Shown piece after piece: positions 7,241-16,087 of a DNA stretch of 64,000 nt. The first letter of the stretch is position 1. Every line of letters starts with the position of its first letter. The position numbers and the translations under genes were made by a program. The stretch comes from CAZRXG01 sp964603985. Lineage in GTDB: Bacteria; Chloroflexota; Anaerolineae; Aggregatilineales; UBA3940. The stretch is taken from the NCBI GenBank assembly GCA_964603985.1, contig CAZRXG010000002.1:62001-126000 (forward strand), given 5' to 3'. The notes beneath the pieces are model-generated. The model was given only the letters and a program-made list of their open reading frames with translations, did not search any database and was not told the DNA's origin.

Positions 7241-8308
7241 TTACGGCTGAGTGATCAGATCGACGTTCAAGGCCCTCAGGACGAAGTCGATAGGGCTGAC
7301 GACGGTGACCTGCTCCGAACCGGCGAAGAGCAGACCGACGGCTTGGCGCTCGTGATCCACGACCAGCGAGCCGGAATCACCGAGCTGGCTGATGGGGCTG
7401 ACCATGATCTGGTCGGTGAAGCGCGCCTGCCGGTCGCCGTACCTGACGTTGACCGTCACGTCGACCTGCAACACTTTCCCCTCCGTCACGCCGCTCGTCC
7501 GCCCGCTCTTCACGACGGGCATGCCCAGTTGTGCCGGTGCAATCCCGCGCGGCGGCCCGCCGAGGTCGACGATGTTGGGATCGAGCAGAGCATTGTCTAT
7601 TGCCCTGGCGAGCGCCGCGTCGACGTGATTCTCCGGCACGGTCAGGGGGGCGGGGAGGGCGGTCGCGGCGCGGTTGAGGTTGCGAACCCCCTCCACAAAG
7701 AAGTTCAAGAGCTTTGTCAACTGGGCCGCGCAGCCCGGTGCTTCCTCGCTCTCTGGTGCCAGGTCGGTCGAAGTGTCATCCTCAGGCAAAAAACGAAGCG
7801 GCACAAAATCGGCCAGTTCGGCGACTTTATCGGCTGATGTGCCGCCATCGCCCGGTGCCGGTTGCCAGATCGGGTCACCGGAGCTGGCCTGGTTTAACAG
7901 GGCGAGCACGTGGTTGTTGCTCAGGATGAAGTTCTGCTCGCCGCGCCGGACAACGGCCCCTATCGTACCGATGTTACCACCGGGATGCCCGACCGACATG
8001 CCCGGCCGGGCCGGGCGCAGCATGGCACAGCGGTTCAGCCCGTGCGCGGCAATCGCCCCGGTCTCGACGACATCGATCGGCACGTCGCCCACCGCCCTGG
8101 GGATGAGGTCACCCAGCGAGAGCGCTTCGGGCGGCTCCTTGTGGGTGACCGAAACGATCAGGCCGGGGATGTCGGTTTGCTCCTCACCCTTTATTTTGTG
8201 CCCGATGCCGCAGGCGACAACGTTGCGCCGCTGCATGAAGTTCGGCACCATCTCGACCAGAACGCGCCTGATGTTCGATAGCTGCTCGTGGGGTATCGGA
8301 ACGCTCAC
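7241..8308 (-). CDS. Chymotrypsin-fold (S1-like) serine protease, no signal peptide
   Basis: The catalytic triad can be placed in a 355-residue protein: His133 in LSNNHVLAL, Asp230 in HVDAALA, and Ser312 in the GDSGSLVV box. The His-box form SNNHVL and an N-terminal module of about 90 residues (CGIGHKIKG..., ending IPIDVVETG-like) are seen in a bacterial family of trypsin-like proteins with unknown substrates. No signal peptide or membrane segment is visible, so it may act in the cytosol or use another export route. It is the last gene of a minus-strand run, 48 nt after a membrane-anchored protein that may be its partner. Confidence 0.75.
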   Translation of the reverse strand: MSVPIPHEQLSNIRRVLVEMVPNFMQRRNVVACGIGHKIKGEEQTDIPGLIVSVTHKEPPEALSLGDLIPRAVGDVPIDVVETGAIAAHGLNRCAMLRPARPGMSVGHPGGNIGTIGAVVRRGEQNFILSNNHVLALLNQASSGDPIWQPAPGDGGTSADKVAELADFVPLRFLPEDDTSTDLAPESEEAPGCAAQLTKLLNFFVEGVRNLNRAATALPAPLTVPENHVDAALARAIDNALLDPNIVDLGGPPRGIAPAQLGMPVVKSGRTSGVTEGKVLQVDVTVNVRYGDRQARFTDQIMVSPISQLGDSGSLVVDHERQAVGLLFAGSEQVTVVSPIDFVLRALNVDLITQP

Positions 8309-8356
8309 GTGTGTTCTCCTCGACTACAAGCGTAAAACGGCCCTCCGGCGGGCCTG

Positions 8357-9184
8357 CTACTGCCGCGCCTCCCACTCCTGAATGACGGCCTGGATGAATT
8401 CCTGCACCTCGTCGTCCGTCACCTCGTCGATCCCACCATAATGCTTACCGTCCACCTCGATGGTGACGCCGCCGCCCACTGCCTCGTGGATGTGGATCCT
8501 GCGCCTGGCTAACTCCGGCGCCGCGGCCAGCCGGGCTTGCAGCAGTTCCTCGATCTCCTCGGCGATGGACTTCGGCCCCGGCTGCTCCTCTTCTTCGCCT
8601 TTATCCTTACCCCTGGCCTTTGCCTGAGGACGGGCCTCGGCAACCTCCGGCGCAGGTGGTGGAGTGGCTGCCGGAGGCGGCTGCGGCGTGGGGGGCGGGG
8701 CGGAGGGCGGGGCGACCATGCCACCGGCCAACCGGACAAAGTTCGTCAGGTCCTCGGTATTGCCCACCAGGCGGCGTTTGATCTGCGGGTCGGCGATTTC
8801 GGACAGGCGACGGTAGCGCTGCCCGCCGATCTCGATGATCAGGCTGCCGTCGGCCAGATCGCGCAAAACGCGCAGCACCTCGACTGCTCCTTCGTCGGTG
8901 AGAGGCGGTGCATACCCGCCCGACGGCATCGCCTGAGCCGGTCGGGAGACCCCCTCAGGGGGGAATTGCTGGGCCGGAAGCACAGACCGGGCGAACCCGG
9001 TAACCTTGCCCAGTAAGTCCCCGACCGTCAGATCGGCTTCTTCCATCTGTTCCCCGGCGGCGCTCTCTTCTTCCGGCTCCTCGTCGCCGGAGGTGGACGT
9101 CCACCAATACCACAGGCCGGCAATCGATAGGCTGGCCAGTATCAGCGACACCAGGGGTAGAATGGCAATTAATTTCTCTCCCAT
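8357..9184 (-). CDS. Membrane-anchored protein with two copies of a small beta-beta-alpha unit
   Basis: An N-terminal membrane helix (about residues 6-28) is followed by an acidic linker and two related units. The first is around residues 113-140 (GSLIIEIGGQRYRRLSEI) and the second around 238-266 (GGVTIEVDGKHYGGIDEV). Each has a beta hairpin with a G-[QK]-[RH]-Y turn followed by a helix with D-x-[QE]-[IV]. A proline/alanine-rich then charged linker (about 157-205) separates them. I do not know a named family for the unit. The gene lies between mutM (15 nt upstream) and the S1-like protease (48 nt downstream) and is probably co-transcribed with both. Confidence 0.65.
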   Translation of the reverse strand: MGEKLIAILPLVSLILASLSIAGLWYWWTSTSGDEEPEEESAAGEQMEEADLTVGDLLGKVTGFARSVLPAQQFPPEGVSRPAQAMPSGGYAPPLTDEGAVEVLRVLRDLADGSLIIEIGGQRYRRLSEIADPQIKRRLVGNTEDLTNFVRLAGGMVAPPSAPPPTPQPPPAATPPPAPEVAEARPQAKARGKDKGEEEEQPGPKSIAEEIEELLQARLAAAPELARRRIHIHEAVGGGVTIEVDGKHYGGIDEVTDDEVQEFIQAVIQEWEARQ

Positions 9185-9199
9185 AGCGCTTAACTCCTG

Positions 9200-10018
9200 T
9201 CAGGTCTGGCACACCGGGCAGAGGTGGGTGCCGCGCTGCCCAAGCCGGATCTTGTGAATCGGCGATCCGCAGCGTGGGCAAGGCTCCCCTTCCTGATCGT
9301 AGACGTTGAAGCGGTTCTGGTACGCGCCGGTTGTGCCGTCGGGCTTACGATACCAATTCACACTCGCGCCTTCGTGCTCGATCCCATCCGCCAGCACCGT
9401 GCGGATGGCGTGGTAGAGGCACTCGACATCCTCAGGCTTAAGTGTACCCGCCTTGCGGCGGGGGTCAATCCGCGCCTGCCACAGCGCTTCGTCGGCGTAG
9501 ATGTTACCGATCCCGGCGATGAAGTGCTGGTTCATCAGCAGGGGTTTGACGGCCCCGCGCCGCTCCGCGATCAACTGCCGGAAGGCGTCAGGCGTGAACG
9601 CATCGGAAAGCGGCTCCGGGCCAAGCGCCCCGGTGACCTCCTCTTCCCGCACCACCAGGTGCAGCCGCCCGAACTTGCGCAAGTCCGAGAAGCGCAATTC
9701 CCGCTCGTCGTCTAATCCGAAGACCGCGCGCACCCAATGGTCATCCTCAAACTGATCCCGCGCCGGGTCTGCGACGTACAGGCGTCCCGTCATCTTGAGG
9801 TGGATCAGCAGAACGTCGCCGCTCAGGTCGAAGACGACGTACTTGCCCCTGCGGCGCAGCGCCTTAACTCGCTGCCCGCGCAGGCGGTCGGCGAAGGTCT
9901 GCGGGGGCATCCCCACGATCTGACGCGGCCAGTTGGTCGTGACGGCGGTGAACGCCCGCCCGACCACGTCGCCCCGCAGGTCGCGTACGATCACTTCGAC
10001 TTCAGGTAATTCCGGCAT
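9200..10018 (-). CDS. mutM: Formamidopyrimidine-DNA glycosylase (Fpg/MutM)
   Basis: Bifunctional base-excision repair enzyme that removes 8-oxoguanine and formamidopyrimidines and cleaves the abasic strand. The frame is open three codons further upstream, but the start must be ATG 10018 because family members need Pro as the first residue after Met: MPELPEVE supplies the catalytic Pro2 and Glu3. Lys59 (RRRGKY), the helix-two-turn-helix NIYADEALW and the C-terminal zinc finger (CPRC...CPVC) are intact. The length (272 aa) is usual. It starts 5 nt after the stop of the upstream gene, indicating an operon. Confidence 0.95.
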   Translation of the reverse strand: MPELPEVEVIVRDLRGDVVGRAFTAVTTNWPRQIVGMPPQTFADRLRGQRVKALRRRGKYVVFDLSGDVLLIHLKMTGRLYVADPARDQFEDDHWVRAVFGLDDERELRFSDLRKFGRLHLVVREEEVTGALGPEPLSDAFTPDAFRQLIAERRGAVKPLLMNQHFIAGIGNIYADEALWQARIDPRRKAGTLKPEDVECLYHAIRTVLADGIEHEGASVNWYRKPDGTTGAYQNRFNVYDQEGEPCPRCGSPIHKIRLGQRGTHLCPVCQT

Positions 10019-10023
10019 AACGC

Positions 10024-10764
10024 TCAATCCAGCGGACGCAGATCGCGCCAGGTAGCCTGCCAGCAGCAGCCGGGGAACTCGTCCCCGTAAACGCCCCGCT
10101 CGGCATCCACCGGGTATCCGAAGTCGGGGTCAAACTCCACCGTGAGATAGGTGCTGCCGGGCCGGAAGTCGGCCATCTGCCCCTGGAGCCAGTCAAACGC
10201 GCCCTCGACGGTCAATGAGTCCAGCAGTGCGTCGCAGGTTTCCTCCGGGAACCAATGCCCCTCGGTGTCGGTGGCCGGATCGATCACCCGCCCATCCTGC
10301 ACCTCGAGGGTGACCGGCCCGCACCGGATCTGCCCGGCTGTATATGAGACCTCGATGGTGTAATGACGCACCGCCAGCCTGTCCCAGCGGGCATGGCGCT
10401 CGGCCAGCCTGCGCGAGAGGGCCAGCATCTCGGCTGTGTCATCGACGGCCTCCCAGGGGTAAGGCCGCCCCAGCAGCACCAGCACCAGCCCACCGATCAC
10501 GCAGGCCAGGGCCACCAGGCCCAGAAAAATGGCCCCACGGGCGGTGACCCGCCGCCGACGCAGGCGGCGCAGCTGGCGGGCGCGTCGGCGGTCTTCGCGG
10601 CGCTTCTCGCGCTCGCGCTTCCTGCGTGCAATGCGCTCCCGCCGGGCTTTGGCCCACTTGCCCCAGGGAGTCCAGGGATCGCGCCTGGCGGTCTTTTTTC
10701 GCGTGCGCCTGCCCTTGGAAGACCCTTTACGCGCTTTCTTTTTGGCCTGGCGCTTACGTGCCAT
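10024..10764 (-). CDS. Basic membrane protein with DUF6174-like domain
   Basis: ATG 10764 is preferred over the upstream extension because a GGAG element lies about 10 nt before it. The 246-residue product starts with an extraordinarily basic stretch (about residues 2-73, mostly Arg and Lys). One membrane helix (78-98) follows, then an extracytoplasmic domain. In that domain the pattern HYTIEVSY...CGPVTLEVQDGRVI and a later CDALLDSLTVEGAFDW resemble DUF6174 proteins, small secreted proteins of unknown function. The Arg/Lys tract could bind nucleic acid or membrane phosphates. It is the first gene of the minus-strand run containing mutM. Family assignment is tentative. Confidence 0.6.
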   Translation of the reverse strand: MARKRQAKKKARKGSSKGRRTRKKTARRDPWTPWGKWAKARRERIARRKREREKRREDRRRARQLRRLRRRRVTARGAIFLGLVALACVIGGLVLVLLGRPYPWEAVDDTAEMLALSRRLAERHARWDRLAVRHYTIEVSYTAGQIRCGPVTLEVQDGRVIDPATDTEGHWFPEETCDALLDSLTVEGAFDWLQGQMADFRPGSTYLTVEFDPDFGYPVDAERGVYGDEFPGCCWQATWRDLRPLD

Positions 10765-10880
10765 GTGTGCGTCTCCGGGGAGAGTATGCCGCATCGCAGC
10801 CCGCTTTGCTACACGACTTTGTCCAAACCTTAAAAACTCCACAAGATCGTGCCAAAACGGCCATCCGCCGGGGCAAATCG

Positions 10881-10889
10881 TGGTATACT
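10881..10889 (+). promoter_or_regulatory. Extended -10 promoter element for dnaE
   Basis: TGG immediately precedes TATACT (10884-10889), forming an extended -10 motif about 67 bp before the dnaE start. No good -35 box is visible at 16-18 bp, which is acceptable for extended -10 promoters. Confidence 0.5.
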
Positions 10890-10955
10890 AACCTCGGCAC
10901 CCGAAAGCCTGTTCTAACGTAAAACAAATTGTCTGGCTTCACGGAGTTGGAGCAA

Positions 10956-13900
10956 ATGGCGTCCTTTGCCCACCTGCACGTTCACACGGAGTACTCGCTT
11001 CTCGATGGCATGAGCCGCATCAAGGACCTGGTTGCACATACGAAGGAACTGGGAATGGATGCGGTCGCCATCACCGATCACGGAGTGATGTACGGTGTGA
11101 TCGAGTTTTACCGGGCCTGCAAGGAGGCCGGTGTCAAGCCAATCATCGGCATGGAGGCTTACCTCGCAGCACGCGGCATGACCGACCGCAACCCCACGCT
11201 CGACAAGCGATCCTACCACCTGCTGCTGCTCGCCGAGAACCAGACCGGCTACCAGAACCTGCTCAGGATCGCCAGCGCCGCGCAGCTAGAGGGTTTCTAT
11301 TACAGACCACGCATCGACAAAGATTTCCTGGCCGCCCACGCCGAAGGGCTGATCTGCACCAGCGGGTGCATGGCTGCCGAGATCCCGCAGTTGCTGCTTA
11401 AGGGCCGCGAGAAGGAGGCCCGCCGCCTGCTGGGCTGGTATCAGGACGTGTTTGGGCGGGATCGCTTTTACATCGAGCTACAGGAGCACGACATCCCTGA
11501 GCTGAGCTCCCTGAACAAAACCCTGATCGCGCTCGCTCCCTACGCCGATATTCCCCTGCTGGCAACCAACGACGTACACTACGTCCGCCGCGACGAGGCC
11601 AACCCGCACGACGTACTGCTGTGCATCGGCACCGGCAGCCTGGTCAGCGAGCCTGATCGCATACGGTTCAGCGACGACAGCTATTATCTGCGCCCGCCGG
11701 AAGAGATGAGCGCCCTCTTTGCCGAGGTGCCCGATGCGGTCCTCAACACCGTCAAAGTCGCCGACATGTGCGCGGTTGACCTGGACAGCAAGGGCTACCA
11801 CCTGCCCATCTTCCCCGTCCCGGAGGGGTACGACGCACAGAGCTACCTGCGCCACCTGTGCGAGCGGGGCCTGACCCGGCGATACAGCGACCGGGCCGAG
11901 ACTTCCGAGATCCAGTCGCGCCTTGAGCACGAGCTTAGGATCATCCACGAGATGGGCTTCGACACTTACTTCCTGATCGTGTGGGACCTGTGCGAGTTCG
12001 CCCGGAGCCATGACATCTGGTGGAACGTGCGCGGTTCAGGGGCCGGGTCGGTGGTGGCCTACTCGCTGGGCATCACCAACATCGACCCGCTGGAGAACGG
12101 CCTGATCTTCGAGCGTTTTCTCAACCCCGGTCGCGTCAGCATGCCCGACATCGACCTCGACTATCCCGACGACCGCCGGGCCGAGATGATCGATTACTGC
12201 GTGCACAAGTACGGTGAGGACAAAGTCGCCCAGATCATCACCTTTGGAACGCTGGGCGCGCGGGCGGCAGTCCGCGACGTGGGGCGCACGCTGGACATCC
12301 CCCTCAACGAGGTTGACCAGATCGCCCGCCTGATCCCCGCCATTCCCGGCAAGCCGGTGACCATCCGGCAGGCACTGGACGACGTGCCAGACCTGCGGGC
12401 CATATATGAGGACAGGAACCGGTCGTACATCAGGGATCTGCTCGACACGGCCTCCCAACTGGAGGGCATCGCCCGGCACGCCAGCACGCACGCCGCCGGT
12501 GTGCTGATCGCCGACCGCCCGCTGATCGAGTACACGCCGCTGCATCGCCCGACTCGCGGCGGTGAGGATAACGAGGGGTTGGGGGTGGTTTCACAGTGGC
12601 CGATGGAGATCGTCGAGTCAATCGGTCTGCTCAAGGTGGACTTTCTGGGGCTGCGCACGCTGTCCATCATGCGTAAAGCCTGCGAGCTGATCGAGAAGTA
12701 TCACGGCGTCCAATACGACCTGAGCAACATCCCTTACCGCCGCCGCACCGACGACAGCCCTGATGCGGATTCGCACAACCGCCTGCTCGATAAGGCATTC
12801 GAGCTGCTGACGGCAGGCAACACCAGCGGTGTTTTCCAGGTGGAGGGGGCAGGCATGACCCGCATGCTGACCGGGATGCAGCCCTCCCGCTTCGAGCACA
12901 TCGTCGCCGCCATCTCGCTCTTTCGCCCCGGCCCGATTGAGTACATTCCCACCTACATCCGGCGCATGCACAACGAGGAGGCGGTTTCCTACCACCACCC
13001 GATGCTTGAGCCGATCCTGGAGGAGACCTACGGCATCATCGTCTACCAGGAGCAGATCATGCAGATCGCCTCGCACCTGTTCGGCTACGACATGGGCGAG
13101 GCCGACCTGATGCGCCGTGCAGTCTCGAAAAAGAAGGAGAAGGACCTCAAGAAGCACAAGACCATCTTCCAGAAGCGCGGCCCGGATCAGGGGATTACGG
13201 CCAATGTAGCCACCCAGATTTTCGACGACATCGAGTTCTTTGCCCGCTACGGTTTCAACAAATCACACGCCGCCGACTATGCCGTACTCACCGTGCAGAC
13301 GGCCTTCCTGAAAGCGCATTATCCCCACGAGTACATGACCGCCCTGCTCACCATCGAACGCGACAACACGGACAAGGTCGGCGTGTACATCGGCGACGCC
13401 CGCTGGATGGGCATCGAGGTGCTGCCGCCCGACGTGAACCTGAGCGACCAGGACTTCACAATCGATCCGCAGGAGGACGGGCGGCGTGCCATTCGCTACG
13501 GGCTTTGCGCCGTCAAGAACGTCGGCGTTGGCTCCGTCGAGGCCGTTCTGGAAGGACGTGGCGATACCCCCTTCGCCGACATCGCCGACTTCTGCCAGCG
13601 CGTCGATCTGCGAGCCGTCGGCAAGCGCGCGCTTGAGAGCCTGATCAAAGTCGGCGCGCTTGACGGCCTCGCGCCGCGCCTCCAGTTGCTCGAGTCGCTG
13701 GATCGCCTGATGAGCTTCAGCGCCAGCACACACAGGGCCGCTGCCGTCGGCCAGATGAGCCTTTTCGGCGAGACGACCGGCGTCGCGCTCGATTCGGATG
13801 CCAGCGGGATCCTGGTTGCCGGGATCACCGAGGAGTTACAGCCCCGCGAGATGGCCCACTGGGAGCGCGAACTGATCGGCGTGCGTATCTCCGAGAATCC

Positions 13901-14912
13901 CCTGCAACAGGTCATCGACCAGGTCGGGCCATCTATCACCGCCTACAGCAACCAGCTCACCGAAGCCGACCACGACCGGCAGGTTTCGATGGCGGGGATG
14001 GTCACTTACGTGCGCCCGCATACGACCAAGACCGGCAAGCCGATGGCGTTTGCCGGGATCGAAGACCTCTACGGGCAGATCGAGGTCGTCGTCTGGCCCA
14101 GTACGTGGGACGAGACACGGGAGCTGTGGGAGCCGGATCGCGTCCTGGTTTTGCGCGGTAAGATCGACGCCTCGCGCGGCGATCCCAAGCTGCTGTGCGA
14201 CGAGGCAACCACCAACTTTGAGATGCTCCAGGCGGTGGAGGACGCTCCAACGCCGGCCCGCGAGTGGGGTCCGCCGCCACCGGACTACCAGGATGTGCCC
14301 CCGCCCAGCTTTGAGGACGACGGTGGCTTCGACCTGCCCCCAGAAGATACCGGCGTGATTTCCGAGCCGGAGGCACTCGACGTAGCAGAAGACACACAGC
14401 CGGAGGCGCTCGACGTGGCGGAAGACACACAGCCGGAGCCGCCGGACGTGCTGGGGCCACCGGAGCCGGAGCCAATCCCCGCCGAGCCGGTCAACGGGCG
14501 CGAGGCGTATCAGAGCGAAACTCCTGAGGAGCCAACCATGCCCCCTGAACCCCTGCCTACACCGTCCGAGCCGGGCGCTCCCCTGACCTGGAGCGCAAGC
14601 GATGACCTGCCTGAAGCGCCCGCACCAGCCCCCTCGCCGGGCGAGGCAGTGGAGCAGGCGGATGACGCGCCCCTGCAACTGCGGGTCTTCGTCGAACGCT
14701 GCGGCGACCCGGAGCGCGACAGGCGAAGACTACAACGCATCTACGGCACCCTGATCAGCCATCCGGGTCAAGACCACTTCAGCGTCACGCTGGTGGAGGG
14801 CAGCCGCCTGGTTGAAGTTGACTTTCCTGACGAGACGACGGATTATACTAGTGTAGCCGACAAGTTGACCGACATCCTGGGGCCGGATGCCATTGAAATC
14901 ATCTCCCGATGA
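10956..14912 (+). CDS. dnaE: DNA polymerase III alpha subunit
   Basis: Replicative polymerase of the DnaE1 class (1318 aa from ATG 10956; an upstream TTG at 10929 is less likely because GGAG elements sit just before the ATG). In order: a PHP domain opening with HLHVHTEYSLLDG (6-18), the palm with catalytic aspartates in MPDIDLDYPDD (D400, D402) and KVDFLGLRTL (D562), the tandem HhH region, an OB fold (about 1008-1092), and a C-terminal domain at about 1236-1318. The last two are joined by an unusually long Pro/Glu-rich linker of about 140 residues containing an exact-length tandem repeat. No proofreading exonuclease domain is fused; the PHP domain may or may not supply that activity. Confidence 0.95.
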   Translation: MASFAHLHVHTEYSLLDGMSRIKDLVAHTKELGMDAVAITDHGVMYGVIEFYRACKEAGVKPIIGMEAYLAARGMTDRNPTLDKRSYHLLLLAENQTGYQNLLRIASAAQLEGFYYRPRIDKDFLAAHAEGLICTSGCMAAEIPQLLLKGREKEARRLLGWYQDVFGRDRFYIELQEHDIPELSSLNKTLIALAPYADIPLLATNDVHYVRRDEANPHDVLLCIGTGSLVSEPDRIRFSDDSYYLRPPEEMSALFAEVPDAVLNTVKVADMCAVDLDSKGYHLPIFPVPEGYDAQSYLRHLCERGLTRRYSDRAETSEIQSRLEHELRIIHEMGFDTYFLIVWDLCEFARSHDIWWNVRGSGAGSVVAYSLGITNIDPLENGLIFERFLNPGRVSMPDIDLDYPDDRRAEMIDYCVHKYGEDKVAQIITFGTLGARAAVRDVGRTLDIPLNEVDQIARLIPAIPGKPVTIRQALDDVPDLRAIYEDRNRSYIRDLLDTASQLEGIARHASTHAAGVLIADRPLIEYTPLHRPTRGGEDNEGLGVVSQWPMEIVESIGLLKVDFLGLRTLSIMRKACELIEKYHGVQYDLSNIPYRRRTDDSPDADSHNRLLDKAFELLTAGNTSGVFQVEGAGMTRMLTGMQPSRFEHIVAAISLFRPGPIEYIPTYIRRMHNEEAVSYHHPMLEPILEETYGIIVYQEQIMQIASHLFGYDMGEADLMRRAVSKKKEKDLKKHKTIFQKRGPDQGITANVATQIFDDIEFFARYGFNKSHAADYAVLTVQTAFLKAHYPHEYMTALLTIERDNTDKVGVYIGDARWMGIEVLPPDVNLSDQDFTIDPQEDGRRAIRYGLCAVKNVGVGSVEAVLEGRGDTPFADIADFCQRVDLRAVGKRALESLIKVGALDGLAPRLQLLESLDRLMSFSASTHRAAAVGQMSLFGETTGVALDSDASGILVAGITEELQPREMAHWERELIGVRISENPLQQVIDQVGPSITAYSNQLTEADHDRQVSMAGMVTYVRPHTTKTGKPMAFAGIEDLYGQIEVVVWPSTWDETRELWEPDRVLVLRGKIDASRGDPKLLCDEATTNFEMLQAVEDAPTPAREWGPPPPDYQDVPPPSFEDDGGFDLPPEDTGVISEPEALDVAEDTQPEALDVAEDTQPEPPDVLGPPEPEPIPAEPVNGREAYQSETPEEPTMPPEPLPTPSEPGAPLTWSASDDLPEAPAPAPSPGEAVEQADDAPLQLRVFVERCGDPERDRRRLQRIYGTLISHPGQDHFSVTLVEGSRLVEVDFPDETTDYTSVADKLTDILGPDAIEIISR
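14367..14432 (+). repeat. 33-bp tandem duplication inside dnaE linker
   Basis: Two adjacent 33-bp copies (14367-14399 and 14400-14432), differing at three bases, encode PEALDVAEDTQ twice. Being a multiple of three, the duplication keeps the frame. Confidence 0.9.
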
Positions 14913-14958
14913 GCGCCAGGATGTCCGGTGAGCACAGCGCGGAGGGAAGGCAGACACT

Positions 14959-15933
14959 ATGAGTGATGAGATTAAATGTATAGCAGTCATGACCAGCGGC
15001 GGCGATTCGCCGGGCCTGAACGCCGGTATTCGCGCCGTGGTGCGTGCGGGGATCCATCACGGCCTGGACGTGTACGGCATCCGCCAGGGATACGTGGGGC
15101 TGGTTAACGGCGATTTTGACCGCATGGATTCACGTGACGTGAGCGGCATCATCCAGCACGGCGGCACAATTCTGCAAACGGCGCGCCTGCCGGAATTCCG
15201 GGAAGAGAGCTACCAGATCAAAGCCATTCGCCACCTGAACGAGCACGATGTCGACGCCCTGGTCATCATCGGAGGGGATGGCAGCCTCACGGGGGCGCTG
15301 GCGCTGCACCGGCGCGGCTTCAAGGTGGTCGGCGTCCCCGGCAGCATCGACAACGACATCTGGGGGACGGCCAGCTCAATCGGCGTGGACACTGCGACCA
15401 ACACCATTCTGGATGCGGTGGACCGCCTGCGAGACACGGCCTCGTCCCACGAGCGGCTCTTCCTGGTCGAGGTGATGGGACGCAGATGCGGCCACCTGGC
15501 GATGGTGGCCGGCCTGGTGACCGGGGCCGAGCTGGTTATCATCCCCGAAAGGGAAACGACGCTCGAAGAGATCGGGAAAGTGGCCGAGAATGCCTACACG
15601 ACCGGCAAATCGCACGGGATGATCCTCGTGGCGGAAGGCGCGAACCTGACCTGCCGGGAGATCGCCGACTACCTGAACGAGCACAAAATCGGCTTCGAGG
15701 TGCGCGTCACGATCCTGGGACACGTGCAGCGAGGGGGCAGCCCGACCGCCTTCGACCGGTTGCTCGCGGGGCGCTTTGGCGTTGCGGCGGTTGAGGCCCT
15801 GCTGGAGGGCAAACACGGCACGATGGTTGCCCTGGAGGGCCGGTCGGTGGTCACCCGTAAGCTGGAGGACGTGATCGGCAAGCAGCGGTCCATCAACCCC
15901 GACTTTGTCAAACTGGCCGCAATTCTGACCTGA
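14959..15933 (+). CDS. pfkA: ATP-dependent 6-phosphofructokinase
   Basis: Group A phosphofructokinase catalysing the committed glycolytic step (fructose-6-phosphate to fructose-1,6-bisphosphate). The phosphate-donor discriminating positions indicate ATP use. The GGDGS loop (105-109) has Gly at the position equivalent to Gly104 of bacterial PfkA, and PGSIDND (127-133) has Gly at the equivalent of 124. The catalytic base corresponds to Asp131. The length (324 aa) matches ATP-PFKs. It starts 46 nt after dnaE and is followed by a strong terminator, so it may be read from the dnaE transcript. A PPi-type paralogue follows immediately with its own promoter. Confidence 0.93.
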   Translation: MSDEIKCIAVMTSGGDSPGLNAGIRAVVRAGIHHGLDVYGIRQGYVGLVNGDFDRMDSRDVSGIIQHGGTILQTARLPEFREESYQIKAIRHLNEHDVDALVIIGGDGSLTGALALHRRGFKVVGVPGSIDNDIWGTASSIGVDTATNTILDAVDRLRDTASSHERLFLVEVMGRRCGHLAMVAGLVTGAELVIIPERETTLEEIGKVAENAYTTGKSHGMILVAEGANLTCREIADYLNEHKIGFEVRVTILGHVQRGGSPTAFDRLLAGRFGVAAVEALLEGKHGTMVALEGRSVVTRKLEDVIGKQRSINPDFVKLAAILT

Positions 15934-15977
15934 GGGCGCACGCGGGGTCAGACACCAGGCCAGGCCGCATCCGGCGC

Positions 15978-16005
15978 AAAGGCGGGGTAATTCCCGCCTT
16001 TTTGC
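15978..16005 (+). terminator. Rho-independent terminator after pfkA
   Basis: GGCGGG (15981-15986) and CCCGCC (15993-15998) pair around a six-base loop. Flanking A and T runs extend the stem, and five T residues follow. Confidence 0.9.
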
Positions 16006-16014
16006 GTGTTGGTC

Positions 16015-16042
16015 TTGCTTCACTGCCGTTTTCGGTTAGAAT
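16015..16042 (+). promoter_or_regulatory. sigma-70 promoter of the second PFK gene
   Basis: TTGCTT (16015-16020) and TAGAAT (16037-16042) are separated by 16 bp. They lie between the pfkA terminator and the next gene, giving the second PFK independent transcription. Confidence 0.7.
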
Positions 16043-16087
16043 CGTGGGCGTTACAAGCCATCCTTACATCGTAGAAAGGTGCATTAG

